Of a stretch of 64,000 bases of DNA, positions 9,133-17,163 are shown one piece after another. The notes under the pieces were generated by a model. It was given only the letters and a program-made list of their open reading frames with translations, had not been told where the DNA came from and did no database searches. Origin of the DNA: Dehalobacter alkaniphilus. GTDB taxonomy: Bacteria > Bacillota > Desulfitobacteriia > Desulfitobacteriales > Syntrophobotulaceae. Position 1 is the stretch's first letter; every line of letters begins with the position of its first letter. The translations under genes were made by a program, and so were the position numbers. Location of the stretch: contig CP148031.1 in the NCBI GenBank assembly GCA_040500365.1, positions 248,001-312,000 on the forward strand. The letters run 5' to 3'.

Positions 9133-10077
9133 TTATTTCAGGTTATTCACGAAAGCACGGATCGTCTCTGCTGAACGCGGATGACGCAGAACAACAGCAT
9201 CAGAACCGACGGCGATAACACTGGCGGCGGTGGAAACCTCCATGGCAATTCCACGCTCTTCCTGGCAGCCCCATTCCGGAGAATCTTCCTCTGTAGAGGC
9301 AGACTCTTTAACGTCCCACGTATCAAAAGCAACCGGTGTAATAATCGGCATCTGTAAGGTTTTATCATTTTGACCCAAAGCGGCCAGTCTGATTCTGTCA
9401 ATGGTTGAAGCGACATACTCAAAACCATAACCGACAGGTGCGGTCCCGACATTCATTACGATATTTTCGTTTTTGACTTCCAGTTGGTTGATTAAAATGT
9501 TTAATTGCTTAGCCAGGTTGATGTCAACCGAGGACTCAGCAGCTACTTTATGTTTATAAGCTGTTACGCCGGCTGCAGCAACAGTCTTATAGTTATCTTC
9601 AACAGCGGATAACAGAAGGACATTTTTACCTTCCAGCTCTTCGGCTACTTTCTCAAATAATTTAAGGTCTTTCTCATAATTTTGTGTCCCGGCAATAACA
9701 AGAGGCAGTTTAACAGCATTAGCAACTTCCTTAGCCAGAGTGGCACATTCTTCAACGGATTTATTTAGGCCGTTCGGATCTGCGCCTTCAAACCGTAAGC
9801 AAATGAAATCAGGTGCAAATTTTTCTTCCACATATTTGGCCCATTCTACAGTATTTCCAACAACCGAACCATAAAGCTCTTTAAGGCCTTTTACCCAATT
9901 TTCCGGGTAAACATCAAGAATTTCTAAACCAATCTTTGTACCGCTACCGGTATCACCGTCAAAACTGTAAAACGGAAACACATTCTGTCCACCGAGCGCT
10001 AAGGTGTTTTCCCCTGTCCCTAATTCCAAGTTGCAAATGCTTCCACTATACTTTTGGACTGAGGTTTTAAAAGCCAC
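9133..10077 (-). CDS. acsD: Corrinoid iron-sulfur protein small (delta) subunit
   Basis: A 314-residue TIM-barrel partner of AcsC; the heterodimer holds the cobamide between the two subunits. Recognised from the family segments LELGTGENTLALGGQ, DFICLRFEGADPNG and MNVGTAPVGYG, and from its place between cooC2 and acsC. GTG at 10077 was chosen because AAGGAGGAG lies eight bases upstream; a longer frame to 10107 would overlap the cooC2 stop and puts the Shine-Dalgarno inside the gene. The substrate path is methyl-THF to AcsE to AcsCD to AcsB. Confidence 0.95.
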   Translation of the reverse strand: MAFKTSVQKYSGSICNLELGTGENTLALGGQNVFPFYSFDGDTGSGTKIGLEILDVYPENWVKGLKELYGSVVGNTVEWAKYVEEKFAPDFICLRFEGADPNGLNKSVEECATLAKEVANAVKLPLVIAGTQNYEKDLKLFEKVAEELEGKNVLLLSAVEDNYKTVAAAGVTAYKHKVAAESSVDINLAKQLNILINQLEVKNENIVMNVGTAPVGYGFEYVASTIDRIRLAALGQNDKTLQMPIITPVAFDTWDVKESASTEEDSPEWGCQEERGIAMEVSTAASVIAVGSDAVVLRHPRSAETIRAFVNNLK

Positions 10078-10096
10078 TAGAATCTCCTCCTTCTTC

Positions 10097-10864
10097 TTAT
10101 AAACCAATTATTTGGCAGATATCTTTAATTGCCCGTTTTGATAAACTGTCATCAGGCAAATTAACCAAGGCTTTTCCCTGAGAATCATACGCATATATCA
10201 ATGGATCCAGGGCAATGATTCCCAGCAGTTCCAACCCCTGCAAGGAGATTTCTTCAATAATTCCCTCGTTTAATTTCCCATCCGGGGCTTTATTGATAAT
10301 TAAATATTGTTGAGCTACTTTTAAACCTAGTTCTTTGACCAGCTTGTTAATACGGCCTACCGCCTGAACACCGCGGCGCGAACAGTCGCTGACGAGAATC
10401 AAAATATCAATGTTTCTTGCTGTTCCGCGGCTTAAGTGCTCCATGCCGGCTTCATTGTCAATCACAACATATCTGTATTTATCAGAGACCTTATCAAGCT
10501 GTTCCCGCAAAATCCCATTGACGAAACAGTAACAGCCTTTACCTTCGGACCTTCCCATGACGAGGAGGTCATATCCATTTCCTTCGGTGATCGAGGTATT
10601 CAGCTGGTACTGAAGATACTGGGCTTTGGTCATTCCTCCGGGAAAACCATCGCGCATGGTTTCTCTCAAGTTGACTTCTTCTCTGATTTCGCCAAGCGTA
10701 ACTTCAATTGTTTCTCCCAGCACTTCATTCAAGTTGGCATTGGCATCTGCATCGACAGCAAGTACAGGTCCTTGCTTGTTTTTTACAAGGTAATCGATCA
10801 GAAGTCCAGTAATGGTTGTTTTTCCGGTTCCGCCTTTACCTGCTACCGCAATCGTTTTTCCCAT
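10097..10864 (-). CDS. CooC/AcsF-type Ni-inserting MinD-family ATPase (second copy)
   Basis: A 255-residue P-loop ATPase with the deviant Walker A GKGGTGKTT at the N-terminus, Walker B-like VVIDNEAGMEHLSRGTA, and a CxC pair (CYC) in the middle that in CooC binds nickel across a dimer. Two such ATPases lie in tandem here. In Moorella the homologue AcsF is tied to nickel loading of ACS. One plausible division is that the upstream gene serves CooS and this copy, next to acsD, serves AcsB, but sequence alone does not prove it. It starts 16 bp after the stop of the first copy. Confidence 0.88.
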   Translation of the reverse strand: MGKTIAVAGKGGTGKTTITGLLIDYLVKNKQGPVLAVDADANANLNEVLGETIEVTLGEIREEVNLRETMRDGFPGGMTKAQYLQYQLNTSITEGNGYDLLVMGRSEGKGCYCFVNGILREQLDKVSDKYRYVVIDNEAGMEHLSRGTARNIDILILVSDCSRRGVQAVGRINKLVKELGLKVAQQYLIINKAPDGKLNEGIIEEISLQGLELLGIIALDPLIYAYDSQGKALVNLPDDSLSKRAIKDICQIIGL

Positions 10865-10880
10865 CGAAACTACCTCTTTT

Positions 10881-11651
10881 CTAGATCAAAGCATCGAGCT
10901 TAACTTTAATTGCTTTGACTTCCTCAACAATCTTGCTGTTCATGAAGGGAGACTGATCTGGCCGGTCAGAATTGACGACGTCTACGTTGTAAGAGATAAA
11001 GCCCAAGCAGGCTTCAGGATCGATATTTTCCAGGATATACGCTTTATCCGAATCGTTTTTGATCTTGTTGCCCACAGCATAAATTTTAGGTATGCCGATA
11101 TCGGAAGCCAATTTCTTAATCTTGTGGTACGTCTGGAGACTCCTGGCTCCGGGCTCAACGACCACAATAAAGGTATTCACACCCTGGGCTGTTCCTCTGC
11201 CGAGATGCTCAATCCCGGCTTCCATATCCATAACGACAACATCTTTATTTTGCAGGACTAAATGAGAAGTAAGTCTTTTCAACAGGACATGTTCCGGGCA
11301 AACGCAGCCGCTGCCGCCGCTTTCGACGGTACCCATCGTCAACAGATTTACACCGTTGCAGCAGGTACAGTATTTGTCCGGGATATCATCTACCTGAGGA
11401 TTTAATTTGAACATTTTACTAAAGGAATCGGTCGGGGTACTTGTTCTTTCTGCAATCAGTTCTTTCATTTCGGCAATCGGCACGATCTTGGAAATAATCT
11501 CGTCAGGAAAACCAAGGGCCAAAGCCAGATTGGCATCAGGATCGGCATCAACTGCCAGAACCCGGTAGCCTTCCGCTGCATACAGCCTGCTTAGAATTGC
11601 TGCAAAAGTTGTTTTTCCGACGCCACCTTTACCTGTAATTGCTATCTTCAT
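10881..11651 (-). CDS. cooC: CooC-type CO dehydrogenase nickel-insertion ATPase (first copy)
   Basis: A 256-residue MinD/CooC-family ATPase. Visible motifs are GKGGVGKTT (deviant Walker A with the signature Lys), DADPDANLA, VVMDMEAGIEHLGRGTA (Walker B region) and the CVCPEH segment with the Ni-binding CxC. An additional CTCCNG cluster lies about 20 residues earlier. CooC dimerises on ATP and delivers nickel to the CODH C-cluster. It is the first gene after cooS, 88 bp downstream across a terminator-like hairpin. GGGGTGA precedes the ATG. Confidence 0.9.
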   Translation of the reverse strand: MKIAITGKGGVGKTTFAAILSRLYAAEGYRVLAVDADPDANLALALGFPDEIISKIVPIAEMKELIAERTSTPTDSFSKMFKLNPQVDDIPDKYCTCCNGVNLLTMGTVESGGSGCVCPEHVLLKRLTSHLVLQNKDVVVMDMEAGIEHLGRGTAQGVNTFIVVVEPGARSLQTYHKIKKLASDIGIPKIYAVGNKIKNDSDKAYILENIDPEACLGFISYNVDVVNSDRPDQSPFMNSKIVEEVKAIKVKLDALI

Positions 11652-11713
11652 TTAAATCACCCCGACGCATCATTTATCTTTTGTTATCTGTTGCCTGAAG
11701 AAATTCTTCTGGC

Positions 11714-11741
11714 AAAAAAAACGACCATGGCCGCGTTTTTT
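11714..11741 (-). terminator. Hairpin overlapping the cooS stop; possible attenuating terminator
   Basis: On the minus strand, AAAAAACG and CGTTTTTTTT flank a short GC palindrome (GGCCATGG), ending in a run of eight T. It begins at the cooS stop and precedes cooC. The stem is short, so partial read-through is likely. It could set cooS expression above the downstream acs genes. Confidence 0.4.
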
Positions 11742-13704
11742 AAAAGCCGGCAGGAGCTAAATCGTCATAGTCGGTAACATTCATTCTCTGAACGTTAAGC
11801 GCTTCGACTTTGGCTCTCTTTTCTTCAATTCTGGCCAGCATTTTTTCTGCGGCTACAGCCGGATCTGTTTCAAAGTAGAATTTTGCCCCTACCCAGTCTT
11901 CCAGTCTGTTTGTCAGGATATCCGTAACTTCCGGGCTTCCGGTTACCGGAGGAACAACGCCTAGAAAGGTATCGATTCCGGAGCTTACCACGTAGGTACC
12001 GATGGCGACAGCTTTTTCGGACATCCATTCCGGAGCTGCGCCGACAACCGGCAGTTCGCTCATATCGAGTCCCAGAATCTTGGCTACTTCACCAACCAGT
12101 TCAAGGATACGGCTGTTGTCAACACAGGAACCCATATGCAGAACAGGAGGAATATCGGCCAGTTCGCATACTTTTTGTAATCCTACTCCGCAATACTTGA
12201 CGGCATCTTTGCTTAAGAGACCAGCTTTGGCAGCAGCCTGAGCCGCACAGCCGGTAACAACAACAATGACGTCATTGGCGAGCATCTTTTTAATAATTTC
12301 GATATGGCTGTGGTCACCTTTCACCTTCGGGTTATTGCAGCCGACGACACCGGCTGCGCCTCTTAATACACCAGAGACTAAGCATTGCGCCAATGGTTCA
12401 AACGTGCCTGGCTTATGCGTATAAGAATTGACAACGCGGTCCAACTGGCCAATAATAGCCTGGTTGCTGTAACCGATCGTGCCGGTTGATTTATGTGTTG
12501 GGATGGAAATTTTTTCGTGCTTTCTGTTTGTATAGTTCTCTACTGCTTTCCGAATTATTCTCTTTGCGCATTCATAGGCGTTGTTCTCATCAAATTCAAT
12601 ATGAACGGCGTCTTTAATTTTGGCAAGTCTTGAGGTTGTGATAAATTTGGTATGGTAACATTGAGCCAGGTTGGCCAGGGCAGGGAAGATACATTGAACG
12701 TCCACAATCATGGCTTCAACGGCACCGGTAACAATCGCGAGCTCCTGCTGATTGAAATTCCCGGCAATTTTAATGCCGTGACGCATCGCGACTTCATTGC
12801 CGGTACAGCAAATGCCGACCAGGTTGATTCCCTCTGCGCCGACACTCTTGGCCAGAGCCTTCAGCTCAGGGTCATCAGCGGCAACAACGATCATTTCCGA
12901 TAAACTGGGTTCATGACCATGCAAGACAATGTTCACCATGTTTTTCTCAATAACACCCATGTTGGCTTCGATTTCTCTCGGCATCGGGGTTCCAAAGATA
13001 ATATCGCTGAATTCAGTACCGATATAGGAACCGCCCCAACCGTCGGTCAAAGATGTCCGCATAGAAAGATTGATCATACTTTCAGCATCAGCGGTACAGC
13101 CCATATGTGTAGCATGCATAATCGATACAACTTCTTTGTCAATAGCATCGGGGAGGATATCATTATTTTCCCAGACTTTTAATCTTTGTTTAGTAATACT
13201 TGGCGGAATAACCATTGAACCAAAAGGCTTGCCAAAATCATTCAGAGCTGCTTCAGCAACTTCATGGGCAACCTGGTAGATATCTTTGCCTTCTGTAGCC
13301 ACACCCCATCTGGCTGCAACATTCAGCAGTTTTTTCTCGTCACGGATTTGATAATCTCCGTCCGGACTTGCCATATGAAGTACATGGGCAATATGTCTGC
13401 CGTGATCGGAGTGTGCAGATGAACCGCCTGCTACCATTCGGGCATAATGCCTGGAAGCAATAACATCCGCAGTGGCGCCGCAAATACCTTTTTGAACGCC
13501 TTTTCCTGGAATCGGGCTGACGCGGCAAGGACCCATGGTACAAATCCGGCAGCATACACCTTGCTCACCAAAACCACATTGGTTTTTGAGAGCGGCCTTT
13601 CTGTCCCAGAGTGTTTCAGAACCGTCATTTCGGGCCTTGACGTAAAGTTCTTGAGTAGCTAAATCTACTGACAGTGTTGTTTCGTCCAGTAATTTTTCGT
13701 CCAT
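11740..13704 (-). CDS. cooS: Carbon monoxide dehydrogenase catalytic subunit (CODH alpha of CODH/ACS)
   Basis: A 654-residue Ni-Fe CO dehydrogenase (also called acsA) that reduces CO2 to CO for AcsB or oxidises CO. The N-terminal ligands for the D- and B-clusters are all seen: Cys43, Cys51, Cys52, Cys55, Cys60 and Cys75, with Moorella-like spacing. Later Cys/His-rich segments (GICCTGNE, VGCNNPK, VTGCAAQAA, MGSCVDN) supply the C-cluster. ATG 13704 was chosen because AGGAGG lies seven bases upstream; the longer frame from 13728 lacks such a site. First gene of the acs operon. The upstream leader is about 370 nt if transcription starts near the TTGTATATACAA operator. Confidence 0.96.
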   Translation of the reverse strand: MDEKLLDETTLSVDLATQELYVKARNDGSETLWDRKAALKNQCGFGEQGVCCRICTMGPCRVSPIPGKGVQKGICGATADVIASRHYARMVAGGSSAHSDHGRHIAHVLHMASPDGDYQIRDEKKLLNVAARWGVATEGKDIYQVAHEVAEAALNDFGKPFGSMVIPPSITKQRLKVWENNDILPDAIDKEVVSIMHATHMGCTADAESMINLSMRTSLTDGWGGSYIGTEFSDIIFGTPMPREIEANMGVIEKNMVNIVLHGHEPSLSEMIVVAADDPELKALAKSVGAEGINLVGICCTGNEVAMRHGIKIAGNFNQQELAIVTGAVEAMIVDVQCIFPALANLAQCYHTKFITTSRLAKIKDAVHIEFDENNAYECAKRIIRKAVENYTNRKHEKISIPTHKSTGTIGYSNQAIIGQLDRVVNSYTHKPGTFEPLAQCLVSGVLRGAAGVVGCNNPKVKGDHSHIEIIKKMLANDVIVVVTGCAAQAAAKAGLLSKDAVKYCGVGLQKVCELADIPPVLHMGSCVDNSRILELVGEVAKILGLDMSELPVVGAAPEWMSEKAVAIGTYVVSSGIDTFLGVVPPVTGSPEVTDILTNRLEDWVGAKFYFETDPAVAAEKMLARIEEKRAKVEALNVQRMNVTDYDDLAPAGF

Positions 13705-14010
13705 TGCGTTTCCTCCTTCAATAACCATACGTTGTCTTTAAATTCGTTTAGCTGCTACAGATGGCGAATACTTAAAGTAAAAAGTGTCGTGTACTGAGGT
13801 TTTAACTCAAAATCGGGTCATTTATGAGTAAATTCACAAACTTTTTTAAAAATATAAGGATCAGAGCTTTATCTCTGGCAGTAAAAAGTTAAAAAAGACA
13901 TTGTAATTTAAGATTATTATAGTACGAAATTTTTCGGGAATATATTGATCCGTTGTTAACGAACGAAACGGGGGGCTGAATAGCAATTATTCAATTCTTA
14001 ACAGCATAAT
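13705..14010 (-). other. Long leader region of the cooS-acs operon
   Basis: About 300 bases without a credible gene. It contains a TATAAT (minus strand, 13921-13916) with a poor -35 match, next to a small CGAAAAATTTCG palindrome, so a second promoter inside the leader is possible. I recognise no riboswitch consensus here. No strong terminator hairpin was seen. Confidence 0.4.
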
Positions 14011-14082
14011 TTATATATACTTGTATATAGATAAAAATTAAAAAAGTTATCTGTATAGGCCTGTATATTTTTGTATATACAA
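14011..14082 (-). promoter_or_regulatory. Operator array of phased TGTATA repeats upstream of cooS
   Basis: Contains the perfect 12-bp palindrome TTGTATATACAA (14071-14082). Directly next to it, in exact 10-bp register, are CTGTATATTT (14061) and CTGTATAGGC (14051). Two more related blocks, TTGTATATAG (14021) and TTATATATAC (14011), continue in the same register after a 20-bp gap. The same palindrome with one end base changed occurs at two other Wood-Ljungdahl promoters. It matches the operator style of HutC/TreR-type GntR repressors (TreR recognises TTGTATATACAA). Confidence 0.7.
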
Positions 14083-14085
14083 GAA

Positions 14086-14113
14086 TAATTACACCAAAAG
14101 AATTTTTTCACAA
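14086..14113 (-). promoter_or_regulatory. Candidate sigma-A promoter for the cooS-acs operon
   Basis: Minus strand: TTGTGA (14113-14108), 16-bp spacer, TAATTA (14091-14086). The TTGTATATACAA operator begins three bases further downstream, as expected for a repressor blocking initiation. Hexamer matches are moderate. Confidence 0.45.
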
Positions 14114-14254
14114 GATATCACTTATCGATCTCACTTAGTAACTTAGCACGTAGGGTTATGGTCTCGGGATGTTATGATATTCTGAGGAGATCCAGACGAC
14201 AGGATAGTGTATGCCAGTTTTCCGATGATGGCAGAAAGCTCGTTTTTCAACATT

Positions 14255-15220
14255 TTACAGCAAATCACTACTGTCTTCATCATAATTCCTCAACTCAACC
14301 GATTTTTTTGCTTGGAAAATATAATCTAATTCTTTATTATTGAGATTTAAAGCGTCGATTCCGTTTGCAGTGGCCAGCTCCAAAATGGCGTGTTTGCTTA
14401 TTCCTGTCATAACCATGTGACCAACTTCATCATAGAAACCTTTTCCGTGGGATACCCCGTATGACCCCGCATCGCTGCCAACGGCGATTTTTACGCCTAA
14501 TTCAAAGGCTTTTTTGACCTGAGCTTTCTGCGCATCATAGATCCGGGCAATATTCGGCAATTGGTCTGTAAAGCGGCTGTCTTTTGAAACAATCAGGTTT
14601 CCCAAAGGTGCTAACGTAGGAATCCAGATAGTATCGTGTTCCAGCATCAGCTGCAATTCATTTTCTGTCAGAAAATAACCATGCTCAATTGTATTTGCAC
14701 CGGCTTTCACAGCGATACCAACTGCTTCTGCCGAATTAGTGTGGACCATTACGGGAAGGTCTTGATCCTTTGCCGTCTGTATCATGTAGTACATTTCATC
14801 ATAACTGAAATGTGAGCCGTCAACTTTCCCGAATTGATTAAAATCTACAAGTCCGGTAAGTAGTATCTTAAGATGATCAGGATTTGACGCAAGCAGCTTT
14901 TTAAAAACATTTTTGAAATCAGCCATATCGGCGACCGGCTTGCCTAAGAAACTGCCGTAGCATCCTTGTTTGTAGATCGCAAAACCAGGGGTCCGGAGAA
15001 TCATTCCTTCTTCAAGGGCCAGTTCTCTGGCCAGAAGAGATACATTTAAGTTGTCTCCTCCGTCGCGCAGTGCACAAATGCCCATCTTTTTATATTTTCT
15101 AAGGAAATTGGTAATTATAGTTGAATTGGGGTTATCTTTGTGCTGCAGACGTGCCTCTTGAAAAGCTATTCCATCCAAAGCCAAATGAACATGGGTGTCA
15201 ATCAATATGCTTTTAATCAC
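14255..15220 (-). CDS. Metal-dependent amidohydrolase in a Wood-Ljungdahl operon, function unknown
   Basis: A 321-residue amidohydrolase-superfamily TIM barrel. The binuclear-metal pattern is complete by eye: His10-x-His12 (DTHVHL), a Lys in KILLTG on strand 4, His in VMVHTNS (strand 5), His in TIEHGYF (strand 6) and Asp in VGSDAG (strand 8). GTG 15220 was preferred over GTG 15229 because AGG lies seven bases before it. It follows the mtgA-like methyltransferase in the same operon, under a TTGTATATACAG operator. The sequence resembles the imidazolonepropionase/prolidase-like branch of the superfamily, but the substrate is not apparent. Co-regulation with acs and metFV suggests a C1 or folate-related role (inference). 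Confidence 0.8.
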   Translation of the reverse strand: MIKSILIDTHVHLALDGIAFQEARLQHKDNPNSTIITNFLRKYKKMGICALRDGGDNLNVSLLARELALEEGMILRTPGFAIYKQGCYGSFLGKPVADMADFKNVFKKLLASNPDHLKILLTGLVDFNQFGKVDGSHFSYDEMYYMIQTAKDQDLPVMVHTNSAEAVGIAVKAGANTIEHGYFLTENELQLMLEHDTIWIPTLAPLGNLIVSKDSRFTDQLPNIARIYDAQKAQVKKAFELGVKIAVGSDAGSYGVSHGKGFYDEVGHMVMTGISKHAILELATANGIDALNLNNKELDYIFQAKKSVELRNYDEDSSDLL

Positions 15221-15318
15221 TTTATTCACCTGGCTTTAAAAGGTTTTGCAGACCACCAGAAAGGGGAAGCCTTTTTGGTGGACACGACGTTTCATTTATT
15301 TTATTTATTTTATTTATT

Positions 15319-16122
15319 TTATTTCACAGGACCAATTTTGCCTTGTCTGAAAGCGGTGCTGAACTTTCTGCAGTTCTTGTCTTTGCCCATTAATGCTTCA
15401 GTTGCGAGCAGGGTTGCAATCATATCTCTGCTGCAGGGATCCATAATCGCTGAATCCATACCAAAGAAAGTAGCCAGGGCAAGGAAGTTCTGGTTGACAA
15501 CTTTTCTTAAAGGCATTCCGAAAGAGATGTTGCTCAAACCGGAAGTGATTTTGATTGTCGGGTACATTTCTTTGATTCTTGTCATGCTTTCATTAAAGGA
15601 GTACATGGAATTGTTATCAGTAGACAAAGCAATAACCAAGGGGTCGACATGCATCCTGTCAGGAGTAATATCATATTTAGCAGCTTCCTCAACCATTTGC
15701 TTTGCAATTCTAACTCTGGTGTCAATGTTTTTGGGAATTCCGTCATTGTCGCAAGTTAGCGCAATGACTTCCCAAGTCGTTCCCTTAATCAACGGGAAAA
15801 TGACATCGCATTTGTCGCCTTCCATGGAAACGGAATTGATAAGTCCCGGTCTCTTGGCATATTTAAAAACGGCTTCAATCGCACGCGGATTCGGGCTGTC
15901 AATACAGAGCGGAGTGTCAACGGCATCCTGAACAATATCCATTAGCCATTTCAGTGTTTCCACTTCAACATCAGGTGATGTGCTGGCACTGACATCTAGG
16001 TAGTGGGCGCCGTCATTGGTCTGGTCAATCGCACGCTGGCGGATAAAGTTAGCATCTCTCTCTTCAATCGCTTTTTTCACGATAGGGATTGTACCATTGA
16101 TTTTTTCACCAATAATAATCAT
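15319..16122 (-). CDS. Methyl-THF:corrinoid protein methyltransferase, MtgA-like
   Basis: A 267-residue pterin-binding methyltransferase homologous to AcsE but outside the acs operon. Shared motifs are GEKING, YLDVSAS, LCIDSPNPRAIE, INSVSMEG, DNDGIP and GLSNISFGMP, including the pterin-contact Asn. Proteins of this type (MtgA and the methyltransferase II of O-demethylases) carry methyl groups from a methylated corrinoid protein onto THF. The orphan corrinoid protein at 983-1621 is the obvious local partner, although 14 kb away. The ATG is preceded by AAGGAG. An operator (16148-16159) and a good promoter (16172-16200) lie directly upstream. It may feed external methyl groups into the pathway, or act as a spare AcsE. 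Confidence 0.88.
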   Translation of the reverse strand: MIIIGEKINGTIPIVKKAIEERDANFIRQRAIDQTNDGAHYLDVSASTSPDVEVETLKWLMDIVQDAVDTPLCIDSPNPRAIEAVFKYAKRPGLINSVSMEGDKCDVIFPLIKGTTWEVIALTCDNDGIPKNIDTRVRIAKQMVEEAAKYDITPDRMHVDPLVIALSTDNNSMYSFNESMTRIKEMYPTIKITSGLSNISFGMPLRKVVNQNFLALATFFGMDSAIMDPCSRDMIATLLATEALMGKDKNCRKFSTAFRQGKIGPVK

Positions 16123-16147
16123 CTATCAAATTCACTCCTTATGAAAT

Positions 16148-16200
16148 TTGTATATACAGGTATACGCTTAGAGTTTAACATTGTTTCTACATACGGTCAA
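16148..16200 (-). promoter_or_regulatory. Promoter plus TTGTATATACAG operator of the mtgA-like operon
   Basis: Minus strand: -35 TTGACC (16200-16195), 17-bp spacer, -10 TAAACT (16177-16172). The palindromic core TGTATATACA occupies 16158-16149, about 14 bp downstream of the -10, with a second GTATAC at 16165-16160. Geometry fits a repressor bound at the transcription start. The same layout occurs at metFV and probably cooS. Confidence 0.7.
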
Positions 16201-16309
16201 TATCTTTTTCGACAAAGTATACTATATTCTAAAAAGATTTAAAAAATAAAAGTATCCTACATATTCTATCTTTCATAGACTATTTAAATTGCTTGGTCAA
16301 CAAGGTTTA

Positions 16310-17158
16310 TCAGTGCTTTTTTCTGGCTGCCCGCAGACAGTTTTTCATCAAAATCGCGGTGGTAATCGAACCTACGCCGCCCGGTACAGGAGTGATCGCA
16401 CTGACTTTGTCCACGACTGCATCATAATCGACATCCCCGCACATCTTGCCGTCACCGGCATCGTTGATGCCAACGTCGATAACGACAGTGTTTTCGGATA
16501 CGTATTTGTCATCGATCATTTTGGCTCTGCCCATCGCAGCAATGATGATGTCCGCTTTCTTCGCAATTCCGGCCATGTCTTTGGTCTTGGAATGGCACAT
16601 CGTTACGGTCGCATTCTCTTTTAAGAGCATCATGGCCAGTGGCTTTCCTACAACTAGGCTTCTTCCCATAACCACTACATTCGCGCCGCTAAGATTGTAG
16701 CCGTAATGGCTCAAAGTTTCCATACATGCTGCGGGCGTGCAGGGCAGGAGTCCGCTCATATCGCCTTCAAATACCTTGGCCAGGTTCAGCGGATTCATGC
16801 AGTCAATGTCTTTATCTGCCGAGATCAGGTGCTTGATGACTTCTTCGTCCAGCTGTTTCGGTAGTGGACGGAACAGCATGATGCCATGAATGGTACTGTC
16901 ATTGTTGACCCCCGTCATGACTTTTGTGAATTCTTCCATGCTGATATTTAAGTCCAAAGGATAGGTCTTGGTTGCAATGCCAAGATTATTGCAGTTTTTA
17001 ATAATACTGTTTTCATAGTAAACGTCATCCGGACGGCTGCCGACGCGAATGATACCTAAGGTCGGGTTGATGCCTTCAGCCTTTAAAGCCGCAACTTCCT
17101 GCTGGAGGTTTTCTTTCATGGCCTGGACAACGGGTTTAGCGTTAAGAATCTGAGTCAT
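16310..17158 (-). CDS. folD: Bifunctional methylene-THF dehydrogenase/methenyl-THF cyclohydrolase
   Basis: A 282-residue FolD, oxidising or forming 5,10-methylene-THF with NADP(H) and interconverting methenyl- and formyl-THF in the methyl branch. Visible signatures are YYENSIIKNC with the catalytic Lys, FRPLPKQLDE, and VVMGRSLVVGKP with the nucleotide-binding loop, ending with TPVPGGVG. Length is normal. GGAGGT, 11 bases before the ATG, lies at the fchA stop, so the two genes form an operon. A separate cyclohydrolase (fchA) beside a bifunctional FolD is a redundancy seen in several acetogens. Confidence 0.96.
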   Translation of the reverse strand: MTQILNAKPVVQAMKENLQQEVAALKAEGINPTLGIIRVGSRPDDVYYENSIIKNCNNLGIATKTYPLDLNISMEEFTKVMTGVNNDSTIHGIMLFRPLPKQLDEEVIKHLISADKDIDCMNPLNLAKVFEGDMSGLLPCTPAACMETLSHYGYNLSGANVVVMGRSLVVGKPLAMMLLKENATVTMCHSKTKDMAGIAKKADIIIAAMGRAKMIDDKYVSENTVVIDVGINDAGDGKMCGDVDYDAVVDKVSAITPVPGGVGSITTAILMKNCLRAARKKH

Positions 17159-17163
17159 GCTGC

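Noticed and set aside
14143..14253. 36-codon minus-strand frame starting two bases after the amidohydrolase stop (MLKNELSAIIGK...)
   Set aside because: Start spacing suggests coupling, but there is no Shine-Dalgarno and no recognisable similarity; too short to support.
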